Below, one piece after another: positions 26,662-34,081 of a DNA stretch of 34,804 nt. The translations under genes were made by a program, and so were the position numbers. Origin of the DNA: Nitratifractor sp. (GTDB lineage Bacteria; Campylobacterota; Campylobacteria; Campylobacterales; Sulfurovaceae); assembly GCA_015491955.1 (NCBI GenBank), contig WGFZ01000090.1, positions 1-34,804 of the forward strand, written 5' to 3'. Numbering within the stretch: the stretch's first letter is position 1; every line of letters starts with the position of its first letter. Under the pieces are notes generated by a model. That model was not told the origin of the DNA, searched no databases, and saw only the letters and a program-made list of their open reading frames with translations.

Positions 26662-28560
26662 TTATAATTTTTTTAATTCTACTAATATCTCTGTAAAGAC
26701 CTCATAACGACCACTAGTTGGAGCAATCATCTTCATTATAATATTGTTTAAATCATCACCTATATTTTTATTTAATCTCTTGATAGGAGTAGCTGGAGTC
26801 TTTTGGATTGGATTATAATTATAAGTTCCTTGATAAGCATTTTCACCTGAGAGTTTTTTATAAATTTCAAGACCTAATATAAATATCTCATTTATCTCTT
26901 GAGTTTGAGTCCAACTCCTATTAAAGGTAACTCCTTCTACTCCTAAACTCTTAGCAACCTCAACATTCCAACGTAAAATAAATTCAATTGCCCCCCTTGA
27001 GTAGCGTCTCAAGACTACACTTTCAAAATCTTCAAAGCTCTCTCTATCTTCTCTTAAATCTCTATATCCTTTAACAAGCTCTAATATATAAAAACGAGCT
27101 TTAGTTAAAGGTACTGTTCTTAAAATATCATACGCCTCTTCTTGTGTACGTGTAGATTTTCCACCAAGTTGAATATGTACTCCAAAGACTGTCTTACCAT
27201 CTTCTTTTGCCTTACAGCCAATAAAGCCAATATCACCCAATTCGTGAACTCCACACCCCTTTACACACGCCGACCAGTGCATTCTAATAGAAGCATCAGA
27301 TGGGAGTGGACACTCTTTCCCAAGAAATTCAGCCATCTCAATAGCATCAGCCTTATTTGGAATAACACCAAAGGGGCATAAATCAACTCCAGCACAAGCT
27401 ACTAATTGGTTAAAGTATGGAGTTGAAGAGTTTGCATAACGATTATATGGCTTTTTCTCAAGTACACTTGGTATCTTCTCTTTTTTAATACCAATAATAT
27501 ATATATTTTGTGTAGTTGATATATTTAGAAGTCCACTCCCCTCATCTTTTGCAAGTTCACTAGCCTCTATCATAGCTGTACCACTAAATATTCCTGAAGG
27601 AACTACCATATTAAGAGCATAAGAGCCATCTTTTAGAGCGATTCTTCCATCTCTCTCCTCTGTTCTAGGAGTTTTAACAAGAGTCTCACCAGCTCTAGTA
27701 AAGTTTCGCTCTGCCATCTCTTCAATAGCCTCTATAACTATTTTCATTCCAGCCTCTTTTATAAGATAGTGCAGACGATTTTTATTACGACTATCTCTAA
27801 AACCATATTTTTTATAGGTCTTAATGAGTGCCTCATAGAAAGGGATAACTTCATCTTCACTCAAAAATATATCTGCACTATTAGCAATAGCTCCAACCTT
27901 TCCACCTAGATATACATTAAATCCATACTCACCATCTTTAATAGCAAGAGCAAAACAGCAATCGTGAGCAAATAGATTACAACGGTTAGTAGTAGAGCCA
28001 CTAATAGATGTATTAAATTTTCTAGGAATTGTGGCTATCCACTCCTCATTTTTAAGCCAAAGATTTTGCATCTGTTCAATTAGAGGCATAACATCAATAA
28101 TATTATCATAGGCTAATCCATTTAAGGGGTCAGCTACAATATTTCTAAAATTATCTACTCCTGTTTGCCAACTAGTAATACCAACACTCTCTAAGCCCTC
28201 TATTACTCTAGGAATATCTTCAATCTTTAAGTGTCTAAACTGAACTTGGGCTCTAGTTGTCAAATCCATATAATCCTCTCCATAACTCTTGGAGAGTTCT
28301 CCTAAAACTTTTGCCTGTTCACTATTTAAACGTCCTGCTGGAATACGAATACGCATCATAAAACGCTCTGGAGTTGCTGGACGGTCAAAAACTCCAAAGC
28401 ATTTAAGAAAATAATCCTTATCCTCTTTAGAGATTGAACTATATCCCTCTTTGGCGTAAGTTTGCAATGCTTCCCACGCCTCTTTATAGCTACGTGTCTC
28501 TTTTAATTTTTCTATTTTATTTATCTTTGTATGTCTAGCAGTGATAGTCTCTAACTTCAT
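26662..28560 (-). CDS. nirA: Ferredoxin-dependent nitrite (or sulfite) reductase, siroheme type
   Basis: Six-electron reductase with siroheme and [4Fe-4S]. The 632-aa protein has two ferrodoxin-like halves (RIRIPAGRLNSEQAKVL...; LNMVVPSGIFSGTAMIEAS...), the conserved LTTRAQVQFRHLKIEDIP, TGVDNFRNIVADPL, and cluster ligands C389-x5-C395 (ACAGVDLCPFG) and C432-x3-C436 (SACVKGCGVHELGDIGFIGC). The C-terminus extends some 100 residues past usual NirA ends. Nitrite is the likely substrate because the divergent neighbour is a NarK-type nitrate/nitrite transporter and the convergent one is gdhA; sulfite cannot be ruled out from sequence. AGAGG precedes the ATG. Confidence 0.9.
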   Translation of the reverse strand: MKLETITARHTKINKIEKLKETRSYKEAWEALQTYAKEGYSSISKEDKDYFLKCFGVFDRPATPERFMMRIRIPAGRLNSEQAKVLGELSKSYGEDYMDLTTRAQVQFRHLKIEDIPRVIEGLESVGITSWQTGVDNFRNIVADPLNGLAYDNIIDVMPLIEQMQNLWLKNEEWIATIPRKFNTSISGSTTNRCNLFAHDCCFALAIKDGEYGFNVYLGGKVGAIANSADIFLSEDEVIPFYEALIKTYKKYGFRDSRNKNRLHYLIKEAGMKIVIEAIEEMAERNFTRAGETLVKTPRTEERDGRIALKDGSYALNMVVPSGIFSGTAMIEASELAKDEGSGLLNISTTQNIYIIGIKKEKIPSVLEKKPYNRYANSSTPYFNQLVACAGVDLCPFGVIPNKADAIEMAEFLGKECPLPSDASIRMHWSACVKGCGVHELGDIGFIGCKAKEDGKTVFGVHIQLGGKSTRTQEEAYDILRTVPLTKARFYILELVKGYRDLREDRESFEDFESVVLRRYSRGAIEFILRWNVEVAKSLGVEGVTFNRSWTQTQEINEIFILGLEIYKKLSGENAYQGTYNYNPIQKTPATPIKRLNKNIGDDLNNIIMKMIAPTSGRYEVFTEILVELKKL

Positions 28561-28610
28561 TATATATACCTCTGATTTTATATCTTTTATTCTTAGAAGT
28601 ATATTTAAAA

Positions 28611-28629
28611 ATTGATTGATTGATTGATT
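28611..28629. repeat. Tetranucleotide tandem repeat (ATTG) in the nirA-narK promoter region
   Basis: ATTG repeated four times plus ATT, 19 bases, between the divergent genes and ending 6 nt before the predicted narK -35. Copy-number change would alter spacing between any upstream site and the promoters. The number of units is low, so present-day variability is uncertain. Confidence 0.6.
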
Positions 28630-28635
28630 AAAAAA

Positions 28636-28664
28636 TAGACATATAAACTATCATTTTATATACT
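28636..28664 (+). promoter_or_regulatory. Predicted narK promoter
   Basis: TAGACA (28636-28641), 17-base spacer, TATACT (28659-28664), each one base off consensus; start near 28671 with AGGAG at 28688-28692 before the ATG. A clear -10 for nirA on the other strand is less certain (TATAAA at 28577-28582). Confidence 0.5.
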
Positions 28665-28700
28665 ACAATTCTAGCACTTATAATTTGAGGAGTGATAGTT

Positions 28701-29978
28701 ATGAAGTTTGGTGAACTAAAAGAGGCTGGACATTTTCCAACACTCTTAGCAGCTTTTTTATATTTTGATTTTAGTTTTATGGTCTGGACAATGTTAGGAC
28801 CATTAGCTACAGAGATTAGTCAATCTATGGCTCTACACGGTTTTACTATAGATTCTAATCAAAAGGCAACTCTACTAGCTATTCCTATTTTATCTGGTGC
28901 AATTTTGAGAATTATTCTTGGATTTGGAGTAGATAAGATTGGAGCTAAAAAGACAGCTTTAATATCTCAAGCCATTGTAATTGCTTCGCTCTTTTATGCA
29001 TATTTTCGTGGTGAGAGTATTACATATAATGAACTATTAGCTGTAGCTTTTGGTCTTGGTTTTGCAGGAGCATCATTTGCAGTAGCCCTACCTCAAGCTG
29101 GGCAATGGTACCCACCTAGACTACAAGGCTTAGTTCTTGGATTAGCTGGAGCTGGAAATATTGGTGTAGTTCTTGACTTTATATTTGCTCCAAAGATTGC
29201 TCAACTTTGGGGTTGGCAAATGGTCTTTTTAGTAGGTGCAGTACTCTCTACATTTATATTTATAATGTATGCAATTATGGCAAAAGATGCTCCTGCTAAC
29301 ATATATAAACCAAATCCTAAAAAATTGAGAGATTATGCTAAGCTTCTTGGAGATAAAGATACTTGGTGGTTTAGCCTCTTTTATGCTGTTAGTTTTGGTG
29401 GTTTTGTTGGATTTGCTAACTATATGAAAGTATATTTAATGAATACATACCAAGTAGATATGAACCATTTTGGTCTTGAATACCTTAATGAGCCTAACGT
29501 TAAAGTAGTTGCTGGATATTTTGGAGCTATATGTATCTTTGCTGGTGCTGTTTTACGTCCCGTAGGTGGAAATGTGGCTGATAAAATGGGTGGAGTAAAA
29601 AGTCTATATATCTTCTTTGGTCTAGTGGCAATCTTAGCAGTTATTAATGCTACACTTGTTCATAACTTCTATCTTGCTATATTTGTACTTTTCCTTATTA
29701 TGGCAAATCTTGGAATGGCAAATGGTGCAGTATTTCAACTAGTACCTCAACGCTTTGGTAAAGATATGGGTATTATGACTGGTATTGTCGGTTGTGCAGG
29801 AGGACTAGGAGGAACTGCTCTTATTAAGACTCTAGGTTGGTCAAAGGGTGCTTTTGATGGGTATGGTGCAGGATTTTTTATCTTTGCTGGAGTTGTAGCT
29901 ATTGCTATACTTGGTATTAGCCTTGTTAAGACTCGTTGGAGAACAACTTGGGGTGTTAGTGCTGGAGGGCGTATCTAA
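28701..29978 (+). CDS. Nitrate/nitrite transporter, NarK/NasA type (major facilitator)
   Basis: A 425-aa, 12-segment MFS carrier importing nitrate and/or exporting nitrite. It carries the nitrate signatures FGLGFAGASFAVALPQAGQW and MANGAVFQLVPQRFG, and glycine-rich GLAGAGNIG and GCAGGLGG. The ATG at 28701 is preferred to the GTG at 28692 because that GTG lies within the AGGAG ribosome site. It is divergent from nirA and 26 nt ahead of the phosphatase-kinase gene, so assimilation is the likely use. No assimilatory nitrate reductase is in the window. Confidence 0.93.
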   Translation: MKFGELKEAGHFPTLLAAFLYFDFSFMVWTMLGPLATEISQSMALHGFTIDSNQKATLLAIPILSGAILRIILGFGVDKIGAKKTALISQAIVIASLFYAYFRGESITYNELLAVAFGLGFAGASFAVALPQAGQWYPPRLQGLVLGLAGAGNIGVVLDFIFAPKIAQLWGWQMVFLVGAVLSTFIFIMYAIMAKDAPANIYKPNPKKLRDYAKLLGDKDTWWFSLFYAVSFGGFVGFANYMKVYLMNTYQVDMNHFGLEYLNEPNVKVVAGYFGAICIFAGAVLRPVGGNVADKMGGVKSLYIFFGLVAILAVINATLVHNFYLAIFVLFLIMANLGMANGAVFQLVPQRFGKDMGIMTGIVGCAGGLGGTALIKTLGWSKGAFDGYGAGFFIFAGVVAIAILGISLVKTRWRTTWGVSAGGRI

Positions 29979-30004
29979 AATATATAACTTTTAAAAGGAA
30001 TCTT

Positions 30005-31636
30005 ATGTCCTCTCTTTTTAAAACTTCTAGTTTCGGTCTAGCAAAAGGCAAGGAGGTAATCAGTGATGATTTTGCCTCTGTACGTATATTTGATGAGCTA
30101 TGTATCGCTGTACTTTGTGATGGTGTTGGTAGTGCTATGGCTGGAGCTAAGGCATCTCGTAGAGCTGTAAATTACCTAATAAATAACTTTAAAGTTCGCC
30201 CTAAGAGTTGGAGTATAGAGAAATCTCTACGCCATTTTATTAAAAATATTAACTCTATTTTATACCAAGAGGGTATTGAAGAGTATGAGCGTCCTGAGTA
30301 TGTTACAACTTTGAGTGTTGTTGTGATTGAGGGAAATCGTCTATATGGAGCGAATGTAGGGGACTCTCCTATATTCCTACTTAGAGATGATAATCTTATA
30401 CGTCTTAGTGTTCCTCACGTAAGTGATGAGAAGGGAATGGAACACGTCTTAACCCAAGCAATTGGACTTGATGAGAGCGTAGATATATTCTTTTTTGAAA
30501 ATAATCTCCATACAAAAGATAGGCTACTTATTACTAGTGATGGACTTGAAGCTGTTTTTGATGAAAATGAGATAAAAAATAGGATTCCAAATGGTGCAAT
30601 ATCTTTAATAAAAGATGCTAGTAAAGAGCTAAAAGATGATTTACCAGATGATACAACAGCCATTATAATTGAGATTCAAGGGGAGTCTCGTCGTCAGCAT
30701 CTAAAAAAGATAGATTTACCTATTCCAAAGAGTCTAAAAAAGGGTGAAGTGGTTGATGGATACTCTCTAATTCGCCCTCTTATTCAAAATGAGAGAACTT
30801 GGCTTTGTGAAAAGAAGGGTGTTAGATATGTATTAAAATTTCCTCCTATTGAGGCTATAGATGATGAGGTTTATCTTGACCTATTTGTAAAGGAGGCGTG
30901 GAATGCTTCACGTCTTAAAGCTGGTTTTTTTCCAAAGGCTGTTATTCCTGTTAAACGTAGCCTAAGATACTATGTAATGGAGTATATTGATGCTCCAACA
31001 CTAAAAGATGAAATATCCAAAAAACCTCTGCCTATTGAAGATAGTGTAAGTTTAGGGAAATTTCTTCTTCACGCCTCTAGTTTTCTACTAAAGTATGACC
31101 TAGTACACGGCGATATTAAACCTGAGAATATTCTAGTACTACGTCGCCACGGAAAGAGAGTATATAAGCTTATAGATTTTGGCTCTATTGTTGAGATATT
31201 CTCTCTAGCCACACGTGCTGGGACTCCAAGTTACTTAGCTCCAGAGCGTTTCATAGGTGAAAGTATTAGTGAGCAGACAGAGCTTTTTGCTATTGGAGTA
31301 ACACTCTATGAGGTTTTAAGCAAAAAGTTCCCTTATGGAGAGATTGAACCTTTTCAAAATCCAAACTTCAAAACACCTCGACCTCTTCGTACTCTAAATC
31401 CTCTTGTACCAAATTGGTTGGAATCGGTAGTAATGCGGGCAGTAGAAAAAGATAAAAATAGACGTTATGAACTCTATAGTGAGATGGAGTATGAATTGAC
31501 ACACCCACAAAGGGTACGACCATACTATCCAAAAAATACAACTCTACTACAAAGAGAACCTATTAAAGTATATCGATGGGCTTTTACTATATCTATGCTT
31601 ATAAATATAATTTTAATTTTTATACTAATTCATTAA
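30005..31636 (+). CDS. Membrane-anchored PP2C phosphatase-Ser/Thr protein kinase fusion
   Basis: A 543-aa two-domain signalling protein. Residues about 5-225 are PP2C-like: ISDDF (D21/D22), LCDGVGSAMAG (D39), GANVGDSP, TSDGLEAV (D179) and LPDDTTAI (D215/D216), all metal ligands present. Residues about 250-505 form a Hanks-type kinase: VLKF (K278), E297, catalytic HGDIKPEN (368-375), DFGS (391-394), GTPSYLAPERF activation segment. A single C-terminal membrane segment (526-543) anchors it with both domains in the cytoplasm. It follows narK by 26 nt, so the two are almost surely co-transcribed. Similar nasA-linked fusions exist in Pseudomonas (from memory). Substrate unknown; the transporter is the obvious candidate. 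Confidence 0.92.
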   Translation: MSSLFKTSSFGLAKGKEVISDDFASVRIFDELCIAVLCDGVGSAMAGAKASRRAVNYLINNFKVRPKSWSIEKSLRHFIKNINSILYQEGIEEYERPEYVTTLSVVVIEGNRLYGANVGDSPIFLLRDDNLIRLSVPHVSDEKGMEHVLTQAIGLDESVDIFFFENNLHTKDRLLITSDGLEAVFDENEIKNRIPNGAISLIKDASKELKDDLPDDTTAIIIEIQGESRRQHLKKIDLPIPKSLKKGEVVDGYSLIRPLIQNERTWLCEKKGVRYVLKFPPIEAIDDEVYLDLFVKEAWNASRLKAGFFPKAVIPVKRSLRYYVMEYIDAPTLKDEISKKPLPIEDSVSLGKFLLHASSFLLKYDLVHGDIKPENILVLRRHGKRVYKLIDFGSIVEIFSLATRAGTPSYLAPERFIGESISEQTELFAIGVTLYEVLSKKFPYGEIEPFQNPNFKTPRPLRTLNPLVPNWLESVVMRAVEKDKNRRYELYSEMEYELTHPQRVRPYYPKNTTLLQREPIKVYRWAFTISMLINIILIFILIH

Positions 31637-31659
31637 AGGTTTAATCTATTTAGATTTGA

Positions 31660-31684
31660 AAGCAAATAGTATATAAATTTGCTT
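31660..31684. terminator. Hairpin after the phosphatase-kinase gene
   Basis: AAGCAAAT (31660-31667), 9-base loop, ATTTGCTT (31677-31684), an 8-bp stem 24 nt after the stop codon and just before the mnmH promoter. No clear U-run follows; terminator strength is uncertain. Confidence 0.45.
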
Positions 31685-31689
31685 CTAGC

Positions 31690-31695
31690 TATAAT
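31690..31695 (+). promoter_or_regulatory. Predicted -10 box of mnmH
   Basis: TATAAT in CTATAATAGC; transcription would begin near 31702, about 26 nt before the putative ATC start and 14 nt before its Shine-Dalgarno. This supports a start well upstream of the first GTG at 31812. Confidence 0.55.
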
Positions 31696-31727
31696 AGCAT
31701 CAAACTTTTTTGATAAAAGGATATTAA

Positions 31728-32840
31728 ATCGTATCAAGTTCTCTTCCCCTAATTAGTGATTTCAAGTCTATAGTTACTCAAAATCGTCCACTTATTGACC
31801 TAAGAGCTCCTGTGGAGTTTGCTAAAGGCTCTTTTCAAAATAGTATAAATCTTCCTCTATTAACTGACAAAGAGCGTGAGATAATAGGGACAACCTATAA
31901 ACAAAAGGGGAATAAAGAGGCGGTAGCCCTTGGACACAAGATAGTTAGTGGAGATATAAAAGAGAAAAGAATTAACTTATGGATAGATTTTATAAAAGCC
32001 AATCCTAACGCTTATCTATTTTGTTGGAGAGGTGGTCAGCGTTCAGCAATTGTTCAAGAGTGGTTGGCTGATAGGGGAGTTATTATTCCTCGTTTAAAAG
32101 GTGGATATAAAGCCTTTAGAAACTATCTAATTAAAGAGAGTATATCTATTAGCTCATCTAGTAAAATCTATAATATTGCAGGTCGTACAGGAAGTGGAAA
32201 GACTCTACTTTTAAAAGAGTTTCCTCAAGCAATAGACCTTGAAGGAATAGCTCACCATAGGGGTTCAGCTTTTGGACGATATGCTCTAGCTCAACCGAGC
32301 CAAATAAGTTTTGAAAATAATCTTGCTTATGAGTTAATTTTACATAATGAACATAAATATCCTTGGCTCATTATTGAAGATGAGAGTAGAAATGTTGGTC
32401 AAAGATATATCCCACCTGAAGTATTTAATTCATTCAAAAATGCCAAATTAGTACTTCTTGAACGTCCACTTCAAGAGAGAATAGATATTATATATGATGA
32501 TTATATTATCTACTCTCAACAAGAGTATGAAGAGGCATATAACAAAGGTCAAACACCATATACTTGGTATGAGGTAATGCAGTATAACTTTCAAAGAATA
32601 CGCAAACGCCTTGGAGAAGAGCGTTATAAACGACTTATTAAACTTCTTGAAATAGCTTGGAATGAACAAATTTGTAGAGGCAATAGAGAACTCCACAAAG
32701 ATTGGATAGAGACCCTACTTGTAGAGTACTATGACCCTATGTATGATTATCAAATTAAAAAGAAGATCGAGCAAATTATCTTTAAGGGGAATCAAGAGGA
32801 GATTTTAGAGTTTTTCTCCTCTCTTGAGACTAAGAGATAA
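31728..32840 (+). CDS. mnmH: tRNA 2-selenouridine synthase MnmH (SelU/YbbB), non-canonical start
   Basis: Uses selenophosphate to replace sulfur by selenium in 2-thiouridine at the tRNA wobble base. The N-terminal rhodanese domain includes PLIDLRAPVEFAKGSF and the active-site loop LFCWRGGQRSA with C99; a P-loop follows, AGRTGSGKTLLL (about 150-161), then ARNVGQ-like EDESRNVGQRYIPPE. With the first in-frame GTG (31812) the product would lose PLIDLRAP. From ATC at 31728 it is 370 aa, the normal length, with AAAGGA 6 nt upstream; no ATG, GTG or TTG exists in between. An ATC start or a mutated start codon is implied. It converges on selD, with an 11-bp overlap. Confidence 0.88.
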   Translation: MVSSSLPLISDFKSIVTQNRPLIDLRAPVEFAKGSFQNSINLPLLTDKEREIIGTTYKQKGNKEAVALGHKIVSGDIKEKRINLWIDFIKANPNAYLFCWRGGQRSAIVQEWLADRGVIIPRLKGGYKAFRNYLIKESISISSSSKIYNIAGRTGSGKTLLLKEFPQAIDLEGIAHHRGSAFGRYALAQPSQISFENNLAYELILHNEHKYPWLIIEDESRNVGQRYIPPEVFNSFKNAKLVLLERPLQERIDIIYDDYIIYSQQEYEEAYNKGQTPYTWYEVMQYNFQRIRKRLGEERYKRLIKLLEIAWNEQICRGNRELHKDWIETLLVEYYDPMYDYQIKKKIEQIIFKGNQEEILEFFSSLETKR

Positions 32841-33873
32841 TTAATGCCTTCTCTTGTGGTGCTATAACCTCTGCTATAACAGTTGTCTCTTCATACCCCT
32901 CATCTATTAAAGAAGATACTAAAGCATCTGCTTGATTTGGATTTATAGCAATTAGTAATCCTCCACTTGTTTGAGCATCATAAAATATAATATCATCGTC
33001 TGTATCTATATCCCATCTACTCTTAGGTGATATATAACTCCTATTATTATAAGTTCCTGCTGGAATTATTCCCATATTAGCCATCTCTAGTGCTTCTGGT
33101 ATGATAGGAAGCTTATCAAACTCAAAATGGATACTAACCCTACCCTCTCCACTCATCTCATAAGCGTGTCCTGCTAAACCAAAGCCTGTAACATCAGTAC
33201 AAGCACTCACATCAAAATCTCTCATCAATAATGACGCTTTATAGTTCAACTTAGCTAAAGTATTGGCAATATATCTTATACGACTCTTAGATAAGAGGTC
33301 AGCTTTTATAGCTGTTGTTAATATCCCCATACCAAGAGGCTTAGTAATAATTAGAACATCTCCAACTCTTGGAGTATCGTTTCTATATATCTGCTTAGGG
33401 TTAGCTAAACCTGTTACACTCAGACCATAAGTCATCTCTGGTGCTTCAATAGTATGCCCACCTACAACAACACCCCCACACTCTTTTACTTTACTAGCAC
33501 CTCCAGCAAGAATTTCAGCAAGTACCTCTTGAGGGTGGTTACAGCCATCAAATCCAACAATATTCATAGCCGTAAGTACATCAGCACCCATAGCAAAAAT
33601 ATCACTAAGACTATTAGCTGCCGCAATTTGACCATAAAAGTATGGGTCATCAACAACAGGTGTAATAACATCAAGAGTTTGAACTAAAGCTCTATTCTCA
33701 TCTAGCCTAAAGACTCCTGCATCTTCGCTACTTCCAATACCAACAATTAAACGCTCATCATCGCTCTTTATCTCTGCTAATATATGTGAGAGATCCGCCG
33801 GACCCAATTTAGCAGCTCAACCAGCAGCTTTGACGAACTTTGTTAGTCTATGAGTATTATCTAACTCTCTCAT
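32830..33873 (-). CDS. selD: Selenide, water dikinase (selenophosphate synthetase), a selenoprotein with Sec19
   Basis: Makes selenophosphate from selenide and ATP for selenocysteine and 2-selenouridine synthesis. Reading from ATG at 33873 gives MRELDNTHRLTKFVKAAG, then an in-frame TGA (33817-33819), then AAKLGPADLSHILAE and the rest of a complete SelD (347 residues). The TGA stands exactly where other SelD proteins have the catalytic Cys or Sec, three residues before the essential Lys (K22), so it is read as selenocysteine. AGAGG precedes the ATG. Later motifs LDVITPVVDDPYFYGQIAAANSLSD (quoted in part: TPVVDDPYFYGQIAAAN), DIFAMGA and TDVTGFGLAGHAYEM fit the family. mnmH next door uses its product. 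The cell must have selA, selB and selC elsewhere. Confidence 0.95.
33792..33819 (-). promoter_or_regulatory. UGA-Sec codon and bSECIS-like hairpin in selD
   Basis: After the UGA (33817-33819) and 12 further bases comes GGUCC (33800-33804), loop GGC (33797-33799) and GGAUC (33792-33796) on the minus-strand RNA. The loop begins with G and lies 17 nt after the UGA, within the spacing and loop rules described for bacterial SECIS elements that recruit SelB. The 5-bp stem includes one G-U pair. Confidence 0.7.
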
Positions 33874-34081
33874 ACAATACCTCTATTTAAAGTTAAGAAT
33901 CATATAACTATTTAAAATTGGAGTATATTTAACTTAAGCTTATTTAAAAGAGTAATAAGCAAAATAAGTATGATAAAATTTCACCCGATGCATTTGCTCA
34001 AGGTTTGAGCTAACATAGTATGCCAATATTTGACAACTATTCCTATATTTGCACCAATTATATATTATAGAAGGAATAAAT
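33874..34081. other. Divergent intergenic region between selD and the transglutaminase gene
   Basis: About 200 bases. Inverted repeat GCTTATT-N9-AATAAGC (33938-33960); plus-strand -10-like TATGAT (33969-33974); then a 6-bp hairpin GCTCAA-GGT-TTGAGC (33996-34010) that would lie in the 5' leader of the rightward transcript. A minus-strand TATACT at 33922-33927 is a possible selD -10. A TTGACA at 34030-34035 has no matching -10. No tRNA or recognised riboswitch is seen. Confidence 0.4.

Noticed and set aside
32830-33807. selD starting at the TTG at 33807
   Set aside because: This would remove the catalytic Sec and Lys; the upstream ATG with a ribosome site and UGA-Sec explains the gene better.
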